The translations under genes were made by a program, and so were the position numbers. A stretch of 62,161 bases of DNA from Meiothermus sp. CFH 77666. GTDB taxonomy: Bacteria; Deinococcota; Deinococci; Deinococcales; Thermaceae. The stretch lies in NCBI RefSeq assembly GCF_017497985.1, contig NZ_JAGDFV010000021.1, forward strand, positions 1 to 62,161. Reading direction: 5' to 3'. This document shows, piece by piece, positions 28,011 to 36,644 of this stretch (positions are counted from its first letter, which is position 1; every line of letters starts with the position of its first letter). A model generated the notes under the pieces. The model was not told the DNA's origin. It made no database searches and worked only from the letters and a program-made list of their open reading frames with translations.

Positions 28011-28040
28011 ATACCCCCCTACCATTATGCCAGCCTGGGC

Positions 28041-28880
28041 TCAAGAAGCCGCTGAGTAAGCCCGCAGCACCTTTAGAGCCGACTCCGGGGTGGCTCCTTG
28101 GTGCAGGAGGGCCATCAGAGCCTCCACCATTCCCTTGGGGTTGGAGTGCTGCACGATGTTCCGCCCATACACCACGCCACGGGCCCCCTGAAGCACCACC
28201 CGGTAGGTGCGCTCCAAAAGGGTGCGGTCGTCCACTCGGCCTCCGCCTCGCACCAGCACCGGCTTCCCCGAGGCCGCCTCCACCACCCTGTGGTACTCCT
28301 CAAGCTCCTGGGTGAAGTCGGCCTTGATCACATCGGCCCCCAGCTCCACCGCCTGGCGCACCAACGGGACGATCTTGTTCACGTCGCCATCCACCTCGTA
28401 GCCCCCTCGGCCCGGTTGCATCACTAGAGGCTCCACCATCAGCGGCATCCCGTAGCGCTCCGCCTCCACCTTGAGCCGCTGGACGTTGCGGAGGCTATCG
28501 CGGTAGAGCCCGGCCTCCCCCGGCAGCCAGAGCAGGTTCACCACCACACAGGCCGCGTCCAGCCGCAGGGCCGCCTCCACCGCGCCTTCCATCAGCTCGG
28601 CGAAGCGCAGGGGGGGGAGGCTCTGACCATAGACGTTGGTGGTGTCGGCCCGTAGAACCAAGGCGGGCTTGTGTTTCCCCGGGGTGCGCTGCAAAAGGTG
28701 GGCCTGGCCGGAGGCCAGCTGGAGGGCGTCGGGGCCTGCCTCGACGAGGGTCTGCACCGCTTGTGGCAGATTCTCGATACCAGCGAGAAAATTCGGCTCA
28801 CCAAAAATACCGTGATCCACTGCTACGTCCAGGCAGCGGCCATCAGGGGCGAAGAGGCGGTTGAGGCGGGCTTCGGTCAT
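28041..28880 (-). CDS. Class I aldolase of the DhnA/LsrF family
   Basis: The 279-residue TIM barrel has the Schiff-base Lys in GADVIKADFTQE (about residue 188) and the phosphate-binding loops VLVRGGGRVDD and ARGVVYGRNI. DhnA-type enzymes include archaeal fructose-bisphosphate aldolases and LsrF. Its place in a cluster with transketolase and cbbY suggests a sugar-bisphosphate substrate, possibly sedoheptulose-1,7-bisphosphate, while the class II enzyme at 15765 would serve fructose bisphosphate; this split is a guess. It starts five bases after the gene upstream. Confidence 0.82.
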   Translation of the reverse strand: MTEARLNRLFAPDGRCLDVAVDHGIFGEPNFLAGIENLPQAVQTLVEAGPDALQLASGQAHLLQRTPGKHKPALVLRADTTNVYGQSLPPLRFAELMEGAVEAALRLDAACVVVNLLWLPGEAGLYRDSLRNVQRLKVEAERYGMPLMVEPLVMQPGRGGYEVDGDVNKIVPLVRQAVELGADVIKADFTQELEEYHRVVEAASGKPVLVRGGGRVDDRTLLERTYRVVLQGARGVVYGRNIVQHSNPKGMVEALMALLHQGATPESALKVLRAYSAAS

Positions 28881-28885
28881 GGCGG

Positions 28886-29164
28886 CTAGTCCAGGTCGTT
28901 TTGGAAGCTCTCGTAGCCGTTTTCTTCCATCCAGGTCTTGACCACGTAGGGGGGGCGGAAGCTCGAGGGGTCTTGCACCGGCCCTTCCATCCAGTGGGGC
29001 TTAGCTCCGGGCGGAGGTTCCTGGCTCCAGTAGAAGTAGTAAAGCACCCAGTAGCCGTGCTCATCCTGGAGCACCAAAGCCTCGCCAAAGCCGTCTGTCA
29101 TCTGGCGCTTGGCTCGGGCGCGGGCCTCGTGGTAGGGAAGTTCGTCGTATTCGCGGGTGGTCAT
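28886..29164 (-). CDS. Small conserved protein of unknown function, paralogue 1
   Basis: A 92-residue soluble protein beginning MTTREYDELPYHEARARAK. It shares with the neighbouring product (29175-29462) the order LPY.EA, DG/GFGE..VLQ, GYW.LYYFY, W.EGP, PY and WMEENGYESF.ND. No family is recognised. The repeated WMEENGY ending and the Trp/Tyr-rich centre suggest a small protein-binding domain. It lies in the tkt-cbbY operon, between its paralogue and the aldolase. Confidence 0.75.
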   Translation of the reverse strand: MTTREYDELPYHEARARAKRQMTDGFGEALVLQDEHGYWVLYYFYWSQEPPPGAKPHWMEGPVQDPSSFRPPYVVKTWMEENGYESFQNDLD

Positions 29165-29174
29165 GGGCGTTCTC

Positions 29175-29462
29175 CTACTTACTCTCGTTGATAAAGAGAT
29201 TGTAGCCGTTTTCCTCGAGCCAGTGGGCCATCCGATAGGGCTCCATAAACGCCGTAAGGCTCGCTTTGGGACCCTCCACCCAGTCCGGGGGATGGGAGGG
29301 TACCGGCCCCCGTAGTCCCAGCACCCCGAAGAGGTAGTAAAGCCCGTAGTAGCCCCCCGCCCCCTCGAGCAGAATCCCCTCTCCATAGCCGTCCACCAGC
29401 ACCTTCAGGGCCTTGGGCTCGGCCTCGGCGTAGGGCAGGCGGCGGAAGTGTTCGCCAGTCAT
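29175..29462 (-). CDS. Small conserved protein of unknown function, paralogue 2
   Basis: A 95-residue product beginning MTGEHFRRLPYAEAEPKALK. It shares LPY.EA, VDGYGEGILLE, GYYGLYY, P.W.EGP, EPY and WLEENGYNLFINE with its neighbour at 28886-29164. The two are tandem duplicates that have diverged strongly. The start codon overlaps the end of the Dabb gene by four bases (ATGA), so it is translationally coupled. No function can be assigned. Confidence 0.75.
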   Translation of the reverse strand: MTGEHFRRLPYAEAEPKALKVLVDGYGEGILLEGAGGYYGLYYLFGVLGLRGPVPSHPPDWVEGPKASLTAFMEPYRMAHWLEENGYNLFINESK

Positions 29463-29761
29463 GGGGCCTCCGGGTAGAGCCGCACGAAGTCGGTGGTCAG
29501 GCGGTCTTGGGCCATCGGGCGGAACACGCTGTTGGCGAAGACCTGGTGGACGGGGTGGTTGCGGTAGAGGGGGATCACGCTCTCATCGGCAAAGTCCACC
29601 ACCAGCAGATAACGGTAGCGCGGCGAGTCTCCCAGTGCTTTGCCGAACTCAAAGCCCATCACCCCAGGGATCTGGCCCAGCACCGCGCGGGCCTGCTCGA
29701 ACATGCCCCGTACCTCCTCTTCAGAGGCTTCGGCGTTAAAGACAATCAGGTGCCGCACCAT
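29459..29761 (-). CDS. Dabb-domain (stress-responsive A/B barrel) protein
   Basis: The 100-residue product starts MVRHLIVFNAEASEEEVRGM and contains YRYLLVVDFADESVIPLYRNHPVHQ, the pattern of dimeric alpha/beta-barrel (Dabb) proteins. Such domains bind small molecules or act as minor enzymes; none is assignable here. It begins one base after cbbY ends and overlaps the next gene, so it belongs to the same transcript. Confidence 0.8.
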   Translation of the reverse strand: MVRHLIVFNAEASEEEVRGMFEQARAVLGQIPGVMGFEFGKALGDSPRYRYLLVVDFADESVIPLYRNHPVHQVFANSVFRPMAQDRLTTDFVRLYPEAP

Positions 29762-29762
29762 C

Positions 29763-30515
29763 TCATACCTTGAGTAAATAGGCTTGACGCCAATCCTCCA
29801 GTACCTCGAGGGTGACCACCGTGGCACAGCTGCGCGGCCCGGCCACCACCCGGGCGGGCAGTTCGGGCTCGCCGAGGTGCTCCATCACCGCAAGGGCCCC
29901 CTCGAAGCGCTGCTCGCGGGTGTAGTGGCTGTAGGTGATCAGGGTGGGAATCCCGGCCCGCTGGGCGGCAATCAGGCCATTCTGGGAGTCCTCGATGGCC
30001 ACCGCTTCTTCCGGCGCAATGCCCAGGTTCTCCAGGGCCCGGATATACACGTCGGGTGCGGGCTTTTTCTGGGCCACCATATCGCCCGCCACAATGGTCT
30101 CGAACCAGCCCAGTACCTCGGCCCCGGCCTGGCGCAACAGCACCTCCACGTTGGGCAGCGAGGTGGTGGTAGCGATAGCGAGCTTTACGCCCTGCGCCCG
30201 CGCCTCCCGCCAGAGCCTTTGCACGCCGGGGCGGAAGGGCACCTCGCCCGAGGCCACAATCTGGTTGTATAGCTCGGTTTTGCGCTTGTGCAGCCGGGCA
30301 ATGTCGGCGTCCAGCAGCTTGGGGCACTCGGGGCAGTGGTAGAGGTAGTGGGCGATGCGCTCCTTGCCCCCGGTTACCCACAAGAGGCGCTCGTACAGCT
30401 CCGGGCTCCATTCAATGTCCAGGCCGGCCTCGGCAAAGGCCCGGTTGAAGGCCAGCCGGTGGCCTTCCTCGGTCTCGGCGATGACCCCGTCTACGTCGAA
30501 GATGAGTGCTTGCAT
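29763..30515 (-). CDS. cbbY: CbbY-like HAD sugar-phosphate phosphatase
   Basis: CbbY removes xylulose-1,5-bisphosphate, an inhibitor that RuBisCO makes by mistake. The 250-residue HAD protein has the nucleophile motif IFDVDGVIAETEEGHRLAFN, the CbbY-like LLWVTGGKERI, IATTTSLPN and the motif III/IV region KKPAPDVYIRALENLG...AIEDSQNG. The match to CbbY rather than a generic phosphoglucomutase rests on the TGGKERI and HR.AFN stretch. The ATG at 30515 follows a gagg ribosome site. Confidence 0.88.
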   Translation of the reverse strand: MQALIFDVDGVIAETEEGHRLAFNRAFAEAGLDIEWSPELYERLLWVTGGKERIAHYLYHCPECPKLLDADIARLHKRKTELYNQIVASGEVPFRPGVQRLWREARAQGVKLAIATTTSLPNVEVLLRQAGAEVLGWFETIVAGDMVAQKKPAPDVYIRALENLGIAPEEAVAIEDSQNGLIAAQRAGIPTLITYSHYTREQRFEGALAVMEHLGEPELPARVVAGPRSCATVVTLEVLEDWRQAYLLKV

Positions 30516-30557
30516 GCGAACCTCGGCTTGTGGCAAGTGGCAGGGGGTAGGGCTTCT

Positions 30558-31259
30558 TCAGGCGAAGACCAGCGCGGCGCCGCGCCGCTCCAGGAGCCGG
30601 GGCACCCGTTCGGAGAGGCCCAGTTGGGCGCAGAAATCCACGTCCTGGCCCAGCCCCTCGTGTACCAGGGCTAAGGCGGCCTCGGAGGCCTTTAGCACCG
30701 GCAGGGCGGGCTTCTGGGCCAGGTGGAGGGCCATCTGCACGCCGTCGCCCACCGGCTCAAAGCCCTCGGCCAAAAGCCCCTGGGCCAGCACCCCGGCGGT
30801 GTAGAGGTCGTCCATGCCCACCTGGCCCTCCTTGCCCGCGCACAGGATGGCCACGTCCGAGCCCAGCCGACCCGCAAGCTGGGTGGCCGCGGGGGCGTTC
30901 AAGAGCGAGGCCAGGAGCACCTCGCGGGCCGCCCCGGCGGCCTTGTGGGCGGCTTTGGTGCCGTTGGTGGTGGCGTGGATGACGGTGCGGCCTGTGAGCT
31001 CGGCCAGGGCGGCCTCGCGGGGGCTGTTGCCAAAGTCGAAGCCCTCCGGGCGCAGCCCCCCCACCTCGCCGGCCAGCAGCTCGCCGTTTTGCTTGAGGGC
31101 GCGGGCCGGCTCGAGGCCTGCGGTAAGCCAGAGGGCCTGGGCCCCAGCCTCCAGGAACATCACGGCGGTGCTGGTGGCCCGGATCACGTCCACCACCAGC
31201 ATCACCTCGGCCTGGGGCAGGGCCTCCGAGGGCAATGGAAACACACGCACTTTCTTCAT
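30558..31259 (-). CDS. comB: ComB-family phosphatase (2-phosphosulfolactate phosphatase type)
   Basis: The 233-residue product starts MKKVRVFPLPSEALPQAEVM and shows the family motif VVDVIRATSTAVMFLEAGA, then HATTNGTKAAHKAAGA and ILCAGKEGQVGMDDLYTAG. ComB hydrolyses 2-phosphosulfolactate in coenzyme M biosynthesis, but bacterial homologues outside that pathway are common and their substrate is unknown. Placement between transketolase and cbbY hints at a phosphorylated sugar or by-product. The ATG at 31259 is chosen after tcctggggggtt... caggaggaag; the longer frame to 31307 adds no homology. Confidence 0.8.
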   Translation of the reverse strand: MKKVRVFPLPSEALPQAEVMLVVDVIRATSTAVMFLEAGAQALWLTAGLEPARALKQNGELLAGEVGGLRPEGFDFGNSPREAALAELTGRTVIHATTNGTKAAHKAAGAAREVLLASLLNAPAATQLAGRLGSDVAILCAGKEGQVGMDDLYTAGVLAQGLLAEGFEPVGDGVQMALHLAQKPALPVLKASEAALALVHEGLGQDVDFCAQLGLSERVPRLLERRGAALVFA

Positions 31260-31327
31260 GGCAATGGGGCTTCCTCCTGGGGGGTTATATTCAGATCCCT
31301 TCCCCATCCTAAGCGGGGTTTGTAAGG

Positions 31328-33304
31328 TTACTGCAGCAGCTCGAGCACCGCCCGCACTACCGCACCGGGCCGGAAGCCCAGGTTTTCGTAAACCGCCGGG
31401 TAGGGGGCGCTGGCGCCAAAGTGATCCAGGCCCAGCACGGCATCAGCGTAGCGCTCCCAGCCAAAGCTGCTGCCCGCCTCCACCGCCAGGGTGGGCAGGT
31501 GCCGGGGCAGCACGGCCTCGCGGTAGGCGCGGGGCTGGGCCTCGAAGGCTTCCCAGCAGGGCAGGCTCACCACCCGCACCGGTACCCCCTCGGCCAGCAG
31601 TTGCTGCTGGGCCTCGAGCGCCAGGGCTACCTCGCTGCCGGTGGCCACCAGGGTGGCCCTGGCATCGGGGCGCTCGAACAGCACATACCCACCTTTGAGC
31701 GTGCCCTCGGCAGGGGCCAGGCTGCTGCGATCCAGCACCGGCACGGCCTGCCGGGTGAGCACCAGGGCGGTGGGGCCCTCCTGGCGCTCCAGGGCCATCC
31801 GCCAGGCGTAGGCGGTCTCGAGGGCATCCGCCGGGCGCACCACCCAGAGGCCTGGCATGGCCCGGAGGCTGGCCAGGTGCTCGATGGGCTGGTGGGTGGG
31901 GCCATCCTCGCCGATGGCAACCGAGTCGTGGGTGAGCACGAAAACGGTGGGGGTGCCCATCAGGGCCGCCAGGCGAATCGCGGGGCGCATGTAGTCCGAA
32001 AACACGAAAAAGGTGCCCCCATACGCCCGGTAGCCCCCGTGCAGGTTGAGCCCGTTCAGGATGGCCCCCATGCCGTGCTCGCGCACCCCGTAGTGTAGGT
32101 AGCGCCCGGTGGGGTTCTCGCGCGAGAAGGACTGCATCCCCTGGGCCTGGGTGTTGTTGGAGGGGGTCAGGTCGGCGCTGCCGCCCAAGAGCTCCGGCAG
32201 GGCCGGGGCCAGCGCATCGAGCACCTTGCCGGAGGCGGCTCGGGTGGCTATCTTGCCGCTAAAGCTGGGGATGAGCTCTTCCCAGTCGAGGGGCGGCAGT
32301 TCGCCCTTCAGGCGGCGCTCTAGTTCCCTGGCCTCGGCGGGGTAGGCCTTGGCGTAGCGCTCGAGGCGAACCTTCCAGTCGGCCTCGAGGCGCTGCCCCC
32401 TGGCAATGGCCTCGCGGAAATGCTCGTACACCTCGCGGGGAATCTCGAAGGGGGGGTGGGGCCAGTTCAGGTTTTCCCGCGTGGCGGCCAGGGCCTCGGG
32501 CCCTAAAGGTTCGCCATGCACTTTGTGACTGCCGGCCTTGGGCGAGCCCGCACCAATCACCGTCCGCATCGCAATAATGGAGGGCCTGGCGTCTACCTGT
32601 GCCGCCCGTATGGCTGCCCGCACCGCCGAAAGGTCTTCGCCGTCTACCCGCTGGGTGTGCCAGCCGTAAGCCCGGTAGCGCTCCAGAACATCCTCGCCGA
32701 AGGAAAGCCCGGTCTGGCCGTCAATGGAAATATGGTTGTCGTCCCAGAGCACAATCAGTTTGGAAAGCCCCCAGTGCCCGGCCAGGCTGCAGGCTTCGCT
32801 CGAGACCCCCTCCATCAGGTCGCCGTCCGAGGCCAGCACGTAGGTGTAGTGATCCACCACGGTGTGCCCTTCACGGTTGAACTCGGCGGCCAGCTTGCGC
32901 TCGGCCAGGGCCAGCCCCACCGCCGTGCTGATGCCCTGGCCCAAAGGCCCGGTGGTCACCTCCACGCCGGGGGTGTGGCCGTACTCGGGGTGGCCGGGGG
33001 TTTTGGAGCCCCACTGACGGAAGCGCTTGAGCTCCTCGAGGGGCAGGTCGTAGCCGGTCAGGTGTAAGAGGGCGTACAGGAGCATGGAGCCATGCCCCGC
33101 CGAGAGCACAAAGCGGTCGCGGTCAGGCCAGTGCGGATTGGTGGGGTTGTGCTTTAGAAAGTCGATCCAGAGCACGTAAGCCGCCGGCGCCATGCCCAGC
33201 GGCATGCCGGGGTGGCCGCTTCGGGCCTGCTCCACCGCGTCGGCGGCCAGCATCCGCAGGGCGGTGATGGCCTGGGTCTCGATTGCGCTGAGGGTGGTGG
33301 TCAT
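31328..33304 (-). CDS. tkt: Transketolase
   Basis: Transketolase exchanges two-carbon units in the Calvin and pentose-phosphate cycles, using thiamine diphosphate. The 658-residue product has the transketolase start [25 protein letters not shown], the ThDP motif [22 protein letters not shown] near residue 159, and the second-domain [11 protein letters not shown] and [20 protein letters not shown]. It is the first gene of a minus-strand operon including comB, cbbY and an aldolase. A CbbR-like site lies 70-90 bases upstream. Confidence 0.96.
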   Translation of the reverse strand: MTTTLSAIETQAITALRMLAADAVEQARSGHPGMPLGMAPAAYVLWIDFLKHNPTNPHWPDRDRFVLSAGHGSMLLYALLHLTGYDLPLEELKRFRQWGSKTPGHPEYGHTPGVEVTTGPLGQGISTAVGLALAERKLAAEFNREGHTVVDHYTYVLASDGDLMEGVSSEACSLAGHWGLSKLIVLWDDNHISIDGQTGLSFGEDVLERYRAYGWHTQRVDGEDLSAVRAAIRAAQVDARPSIIAMRTVIGAGSPKAGSHKVHGEPLGPEALAATRENLNWPHPPFEIPREVYEHFREAIARGQRLEADWKVRLERYAKAYPAEARELERRLKGELPPLDWEELIPSFSGKIATRAASGKVLDALAPALPELLGGSADLTPSNNTQAQGMQSFSRENPTGRYLHYGVREHGMGAILNGLNLHGGYRAYGGTFFVFSDYMRPAIRLAALMGTPTVFVLTHDSVAIGEDGPTHQPIEHLASLRAMPGLWVVRPADALETAYAWRMALERQEGPTALVLTRQAVPVLDRSSLAPAEGTLKGGYVLFERPDARATLVATGSEVALALEAQQQLLAEGVPVRVVSLPCWEAFEAQPRAYREAVLPRHLPTLAVEAGSSFGWERYADAVLGLDHFGASAPYPAVYENLGFRPGAVVRAVLELLQ

Positions 33305-33372
33305 GTGTCTCCTTTCACAAGGCAGGACTTGGGGCTAGTGTAGACAGAGCAAACCAAAACCATCAAGTCTGG

Positions 33373-33390
33373 TTTTGGTTATTTTGATAA
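33373..33390. promoter_or_regulatory. Probable CbbR site upstream of tkt
   Basis: TTTTGGTTATTTTGATAA matches the cbbR/fbp intergenic string TTTTGGATATTTTTGATAA except for one substitution and one deleted T. Both are followed, after a few bases, by CTTATG. The core TTAT-TTTG-ATAA is a small dyad. Distance to the tkt start is about 70 bases. Confidence 0.55.
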
Positions 33391-33411
33391 ATGACGCTTA
33401 TGGAAGCATTG

Positions 33412-33511
33412 GAGCGCTCTTCACCTATTTTGCGCCATCCGACTTCAAAAAAGCCTTGTACTGAACAAAACAGTGTCCGCCCGGATGAGCGGCCTAGTCA
33501 GTGAAGAGCGC
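33412..33511. repeat. MITE-like dispersed element, copy B (100 bases)
   Basis: GAGCGCTCTTCAC at 33412-33424 and GTGAAGAGCGC at 33501-33511 are terminal inverted repeats. Inner blocks TATTTTGCGCCATC, GACTTCAAAAAAGC and ACAGTGTCCGCCCGGATGAG recur at 23171-23379 and, inverted, at 36645-36740. It has no coding capacity. It is the shortest and cleanest copy in the window and separates tkt from the haem-transport genes. Confidence 0.7.
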
Positions 33512-33570
33512 AATAATAAGCGCTCCCCCAAAGGGAGTCGGGTGGTAATCTCTCCTGGAGACGGGGATAA

Positions 33571-34353
33571 TCAGGCTATTCGAGTTCCATCCTCCACCGG
33601 CAGCACCAGTCTGCGCCCCCGGTGCTCCAGCAGTTCGAAGGGAACCCCGTAAACTGCCTCCAACAAGGCAGGCTGAATGAGCTTCTCTGGCGCACCCTGG
33701 GCCAGCAGGCGGCCTTCCTTTAGGAGCAGAAGACCATCGGCATAAAGTGCGGCCAGATTGAGGTCATGCAGGGCCGCCAGCACCAGCCGCCCTTCCCGTC
33801 CAAGCCGGCGGGCCAGCGCCAGCACCTCGAGCTGCTGGCGGGGGTCTAAGTGGTTGGTGGGTTCGTCCAGCAGCAAAAGGGGGGTTTCCTGGGCCAGTAC
33901 CCGGGCCAGATCCACTCGAGCCCGCTCGCCTCCGGATAGGGAAAAATATGGCCGCTCGGCCAGCGCCAGGGCTCCGGTTTCGCGCAGGGCCCCTTCGATG
34001 CGTTCTCGGTCGAGGGCGTTCTCCGGGCGACCTTTTTGGTGGGGCAGACGGCCCAGGGCCACTACCTCGCGGGCGGTGTAGGGGAAAGCCAGGCTGCGTT
34101 GCTGCGGCAAAAAGGCCCGCTTGAGGGCCAGCTCGGCGGGGGAGTACGCCTCGATGGGCCGCCCCAGCAGCCGCACTGTACCCACCGAGGGCCGCCACTC
34201 GCCCGACAAGAGGCGCAGCAGGGTGCTCTTGCCCGCTCCGTTGGGGCCTAACAGCACCCAGAAGCCGGGTTCTAGGGTGAGCGACGCCCCCCGCAAAAGC
34301 CAGCACCCCCCGCGCTGAAAGCCCAGGTTTTGGGCCTCGAGCCAGCTAGCCAC
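33571..34353 (-). CDS. hmuV: Haem/iron ABC transporter ATPase (HmuV-like)
   Basis: The 260-residue ABC ATPase has Walker A (LLGPNGAGKSTLLRLLSG, about 34-51), signature LSGGERARVDLARVLAQ, Walker B LLLLDEPTNHLDP and a D-loop as in importers of the FecCD class. It couples ATP use to haem or siderophore uptake. Its start overlaps the permease gene by eight bases, and the substrate-binding protein gene is upstream, so the three form one operon. Confidence 0.9.
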   Translation of the reverse strand: MASWLEAQNLGFQRGGCWLLRGASLTLEPGFWVLLGPNGAGKSTLLRLLSGEWRPSVGTVRLLGRPIEAYSPAELALKRAFLPQQRSLAFPYTAREVVALGRLPHQKGRPENALDRERIEGALRETGALALAERPYFSLSGGERARVDLARVLAQETPLLLLDEPTNHLDPRQQLEVLALARRLGREGRLVLAALHDLNLAALYADGLLLLKEGRLLAQGAPEKLIQPALLEAVYGVPFELLEHRGRRLVLPVEDGTRIA

Positions 34354-35353
34354 GCCAGCCCTCCCGAACCAACAGATATAAAAAAAGCGGCCCGCCCACC
34401 AGGGTGGTCAGGAGCCCCACCGGCAGCTCCGACGGGGTGAAGAGGGTGCGGGCGGCCAGGTCGGCCAGCACGGTCAGGCTGGCCCCCAAAAGCCAGGCTG
34501 CGGGCAGCACAAAGCGGTGGTCGGCCCCCCCCAACGCCCGCAGCAGCCAGGGCACCAGCAGCCCCACAAAGGCAATATTGCCCGCTGCCCCCACCACCGC
34601 CCCCACCCCCAGGGCCACCAGGAGCAAGGCCCGCCGCTTAAGGGGCCCCACCGCGATGCCCAGGTGATAGGCCTCCTCCTCGCCCAGGGTGAGGGCGTTG
34701 AGGGCGCGGCTCTGGCCCAGGAGCAACAGGCCGCTCAGCAGGGCCAAAGGCGCGGTAAGGGTGAGCAACTCCCAGCCAGCCCCGCCCAGGCCGCCCAGCG
34801 TCCAGAAGGTGAGGCTGCGGCCCTGGGGGTCGCCCACGCGAAACTGCAAAAAGCCGATAAAGGCGCTCAGAACAGAGCTGAGCAAAAGGCCCACCAGCAA
34901 GAGCCGCGCCCCCGGCTGCTCGCTACCCTCGGGCACCAGGCGCAAAAGCAGAAAAAGCACCCCCAGCACCCCTACGGCCGCGGCCAGGGGCAGGCCCCAG
35001 GCGGCCAGGGGGAAGAAGGCCAGCCAGAGCACCGCCCCGGCGGCGGCCCCCAGCCCCAGCCCGACCAGCCCCGGCTCGACCAGGGGGGTGCGCAACAGCC
35101 CCTGCAAGACTGCACCACTCAGGGCTAGCGTGCCCCCGACCAAAGCCGCCAGCAAGACCCGGGGAAAGCGGATGCTGAGGAGCACCGAGGCCCCCTCGAG
35201 GCCCTCCCGGAGTACCCTCGGAATCTCCAGCGGGGGGATGTAATAAGCCCCGCTGGCCGCCCCCCACAGGAGGCTTAGCGGCAGCAACAAGGCCAAAGCC
35301 AGTAACACCCCTGGGCGGCGTCGCTGGACTGGGGGAAGGGGGTCTGGGGTCAT
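34346..35353 (-). CDS. hmuU: Haem/iron ABC transporter permease (HmuU-like, FecCD family)
   Basis: The 335-residue product has about ten hydrophobic segments and the FecCD landmarks: IRFPRVLLAALVGGTLALSGAVLQGLLRTPLVEPGLVGLGLGA in pieces at about 57-100, the loop EEAYHLGIAVGPLKRR for contact with the ATPase, and GLLVPWLLRALGGADHRFVLPAAWLLGA. The short C-terminal YLLVREGWRG is normal. Substrate could be haem or a siderophore; the adjacent binding protein favours haem. Confidence 0.9.
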   Translation of the reverse strand: MTPDPLPPVQRRRPGVLLALALLLPLSLLWGAASGAYYIPPLEIPRVLREGLEGASVLLSIRFPRVLLAALVGGTLALSGAVLQGLLRTPLVEPGLVGLGLGAAAGAVLWLAFFPLAAWGLPLAAAVGVLGVLFLLLRLVPEGSEQPGARLLLVGLLLSSVLSAFIGFLQFRVGDPQGRSLTFWTLGGLGGAGWELLTLTAPLALLSGLLLLGQSRALNALTLGEEEAYHLGIAVGPLKRRALLLVALGVGAVVGAAGNIAFVGLLVPWLLRALGGADHRFVLPAAWLLGASLTVLADLAARTLFTPSELPVGLLTTLVGGPLFLYLLVREGWRG

Positions 35354-35417
35354 CTTGGCAGCAGAGCCCCCGCACCTCGGGGGCCGGGTGGGGGGCCGGG
35401 GTTATGAAGCGCTGGGC

Positions 35418-36350
35418 TCAGGGGTTAAATCCTGGGTGATTGATGCGTACCGAGCCGGTCTTTTCGTAGAGGGCCTGGTGGAGCTCGAGGGCCGCCCGGC
35501 CTGCGGTGTAGCCATAGCCGGAGATGTAGGTCACGTCCATGGCCACAATGCGGCGGTTACGGCCTGCGGGGGTCTCGGCCACGCCGGGCAGGCGCAGGAT
35601 GTTTTCAAAGCTGAAGGGCTGGTCGGGGAAGAAGGGTACCACAATGGCCTCGGGCCGGGCCGCCACCACCGCTTCAGCGGTCAGGTTCACGCAGCCGCGC
35701 ACCGCACCGGCTCCCTGAACGGTTTTGACCGCGTTCTGGGCCCCGGCCAGGGTGATGAGGCCTGCCCCGCTGGCCTCTTCGCCACACACAAAGGTGTTGC
35801 GGGGGTCGCGGGGGTAGATGTACAGCACCCGCAGGGGCTCGCCGCGCCGTACCCGGGTTTTGGAGCGCAGGGCCAGCAGGTCGCGCTCCAGGGCCCGTAC
35901 CAGTTCCTCAGCCCGCCCCGGCTGGCCCACCGCCGCCCCAATGGTGCGGATCTTCTTTTTCACACCCTCGGGGGTAGGCTCGTCGGGCACCAGCACCACA
36001 CTCACCCCGGCCTGACGGAGCTGGGCCAGCACCGGCGGGGGGCCTGCCTCGGAAACGGTCAGGATCAGGGTAGGCCGCTGGGCCAGGATGGCCTCGGCGT
36101 TCAGGCGGAAGAAGAGGCCCACGTCGGGCTTCTTGAGGAGCGAAGCCGGGATGTACGAACCGGTGTCGCGCCCCACGATGCGCTCACTGAGGCCAAACTT
36201 ATCGAGAATCTCGGAGATGGAACCCCCCACGCTCACGATGCGCTCGGCGCTGCGTACCTCCACCTCGCGGCCCGTGGCATCGGTCACCCGGAAGGGTTGG
36301 GCCAGGGCCAGGCTTAGGAGTACGGGAATTGCGAACAACCAGGGTCTCAT
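35418..36350 (-). CDS. hmuT: Haem-binding periplasmic protein (HmuT-like)
   Basis: The 310-residue product has a signal peptide (MRPWLFAIPVLLSLALAQPF) and the type III solute-binding fold. VTDATGREVEVRSAERIVSVGGSISEIL is the usual opening strand-helix and DTGSYIPASLLKKPDVG the first lobe contact. The VCGEEASGAGLITLAGAQNAV and NLTAEAVVAARPEAIVV segments match HmuT/ChuT haem binders. Start ATG at 36350 is the first Met of the signal peptide. It precedes the permease gene by 64 bases. Cytochrome-rich metabolism in this window makes haem import plausible. Confidence 0.85.
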   Translation of the reverse strand: MRPWLFAIPVLLSLALAQPFRVTDATGREVEVRSAERIVSVGGSISEILDKFGLSERIVGRDTGSYIPASLLKKPDVGLFFRLNAEAILAQRPTLILTVSEAGPPPVLAQLRQAGVSVVLVPDEPTPEGVKKKIRTIGAAVGQPGRAEELVRALERDLLALRSKTRVRRGEPLRVLYIYPRDPRNTFVCGEEASGAGLITLAGAQNAVKTVQGAGAVRGCVNLTAEAVVAARPEAIVVPFFPDQPFSFENILRLPGVAETPAGRNRRIVAMDVTYISGYGYTAGRAALELHQALYEKTGSVRINHPGFNP

Positions 36351-36556
36351 AGCAACTGAACAAAATAGCAAGCCCGCCGGAGGCAAAGTGTCACAAAAGT
36401 GTCATTGGCCGATTGAATCCACACATAACGACCCATCCGGCGCTACCCGATGGAAGCCGAATCTGGCGCCTATTTTTACCTCCCTTACAGCATAAAGGAG
36501 TTTAAAAGGGGTTTTTGAAAAGCGCCTTCACACAGCCGGTTCAGTTTAGAGCCTTG

Positions 36557-36643
36557 CCCAATACCCTCCCCCACCCTCCCTACGTTGTAGGGAGGGGACT
36601 CGAGGTCAATCCCTCCCTGAAACCTGGAGGTGTAAATAACATC
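36557..36643. repeat. Dispersed GC-rich repeat, copy 2 (partner at 635-720)
   Basis: The block CCCAATACCCTCCCCCACCC ... TAGGGAGGGG ... CAATCCCTCCCTGAAACC.GGAGGTGTA...ACATC repeats 635-720 with only scattered changes. It sits immediately next to MITE-like copy C, making 36557-36740 a composite of two mobile-looking repeats. The rest of 36351-36556 shows no gene; it should hold the hmuT promoter. Confidence 0.75.
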
Positions 36644-36644
36644 C

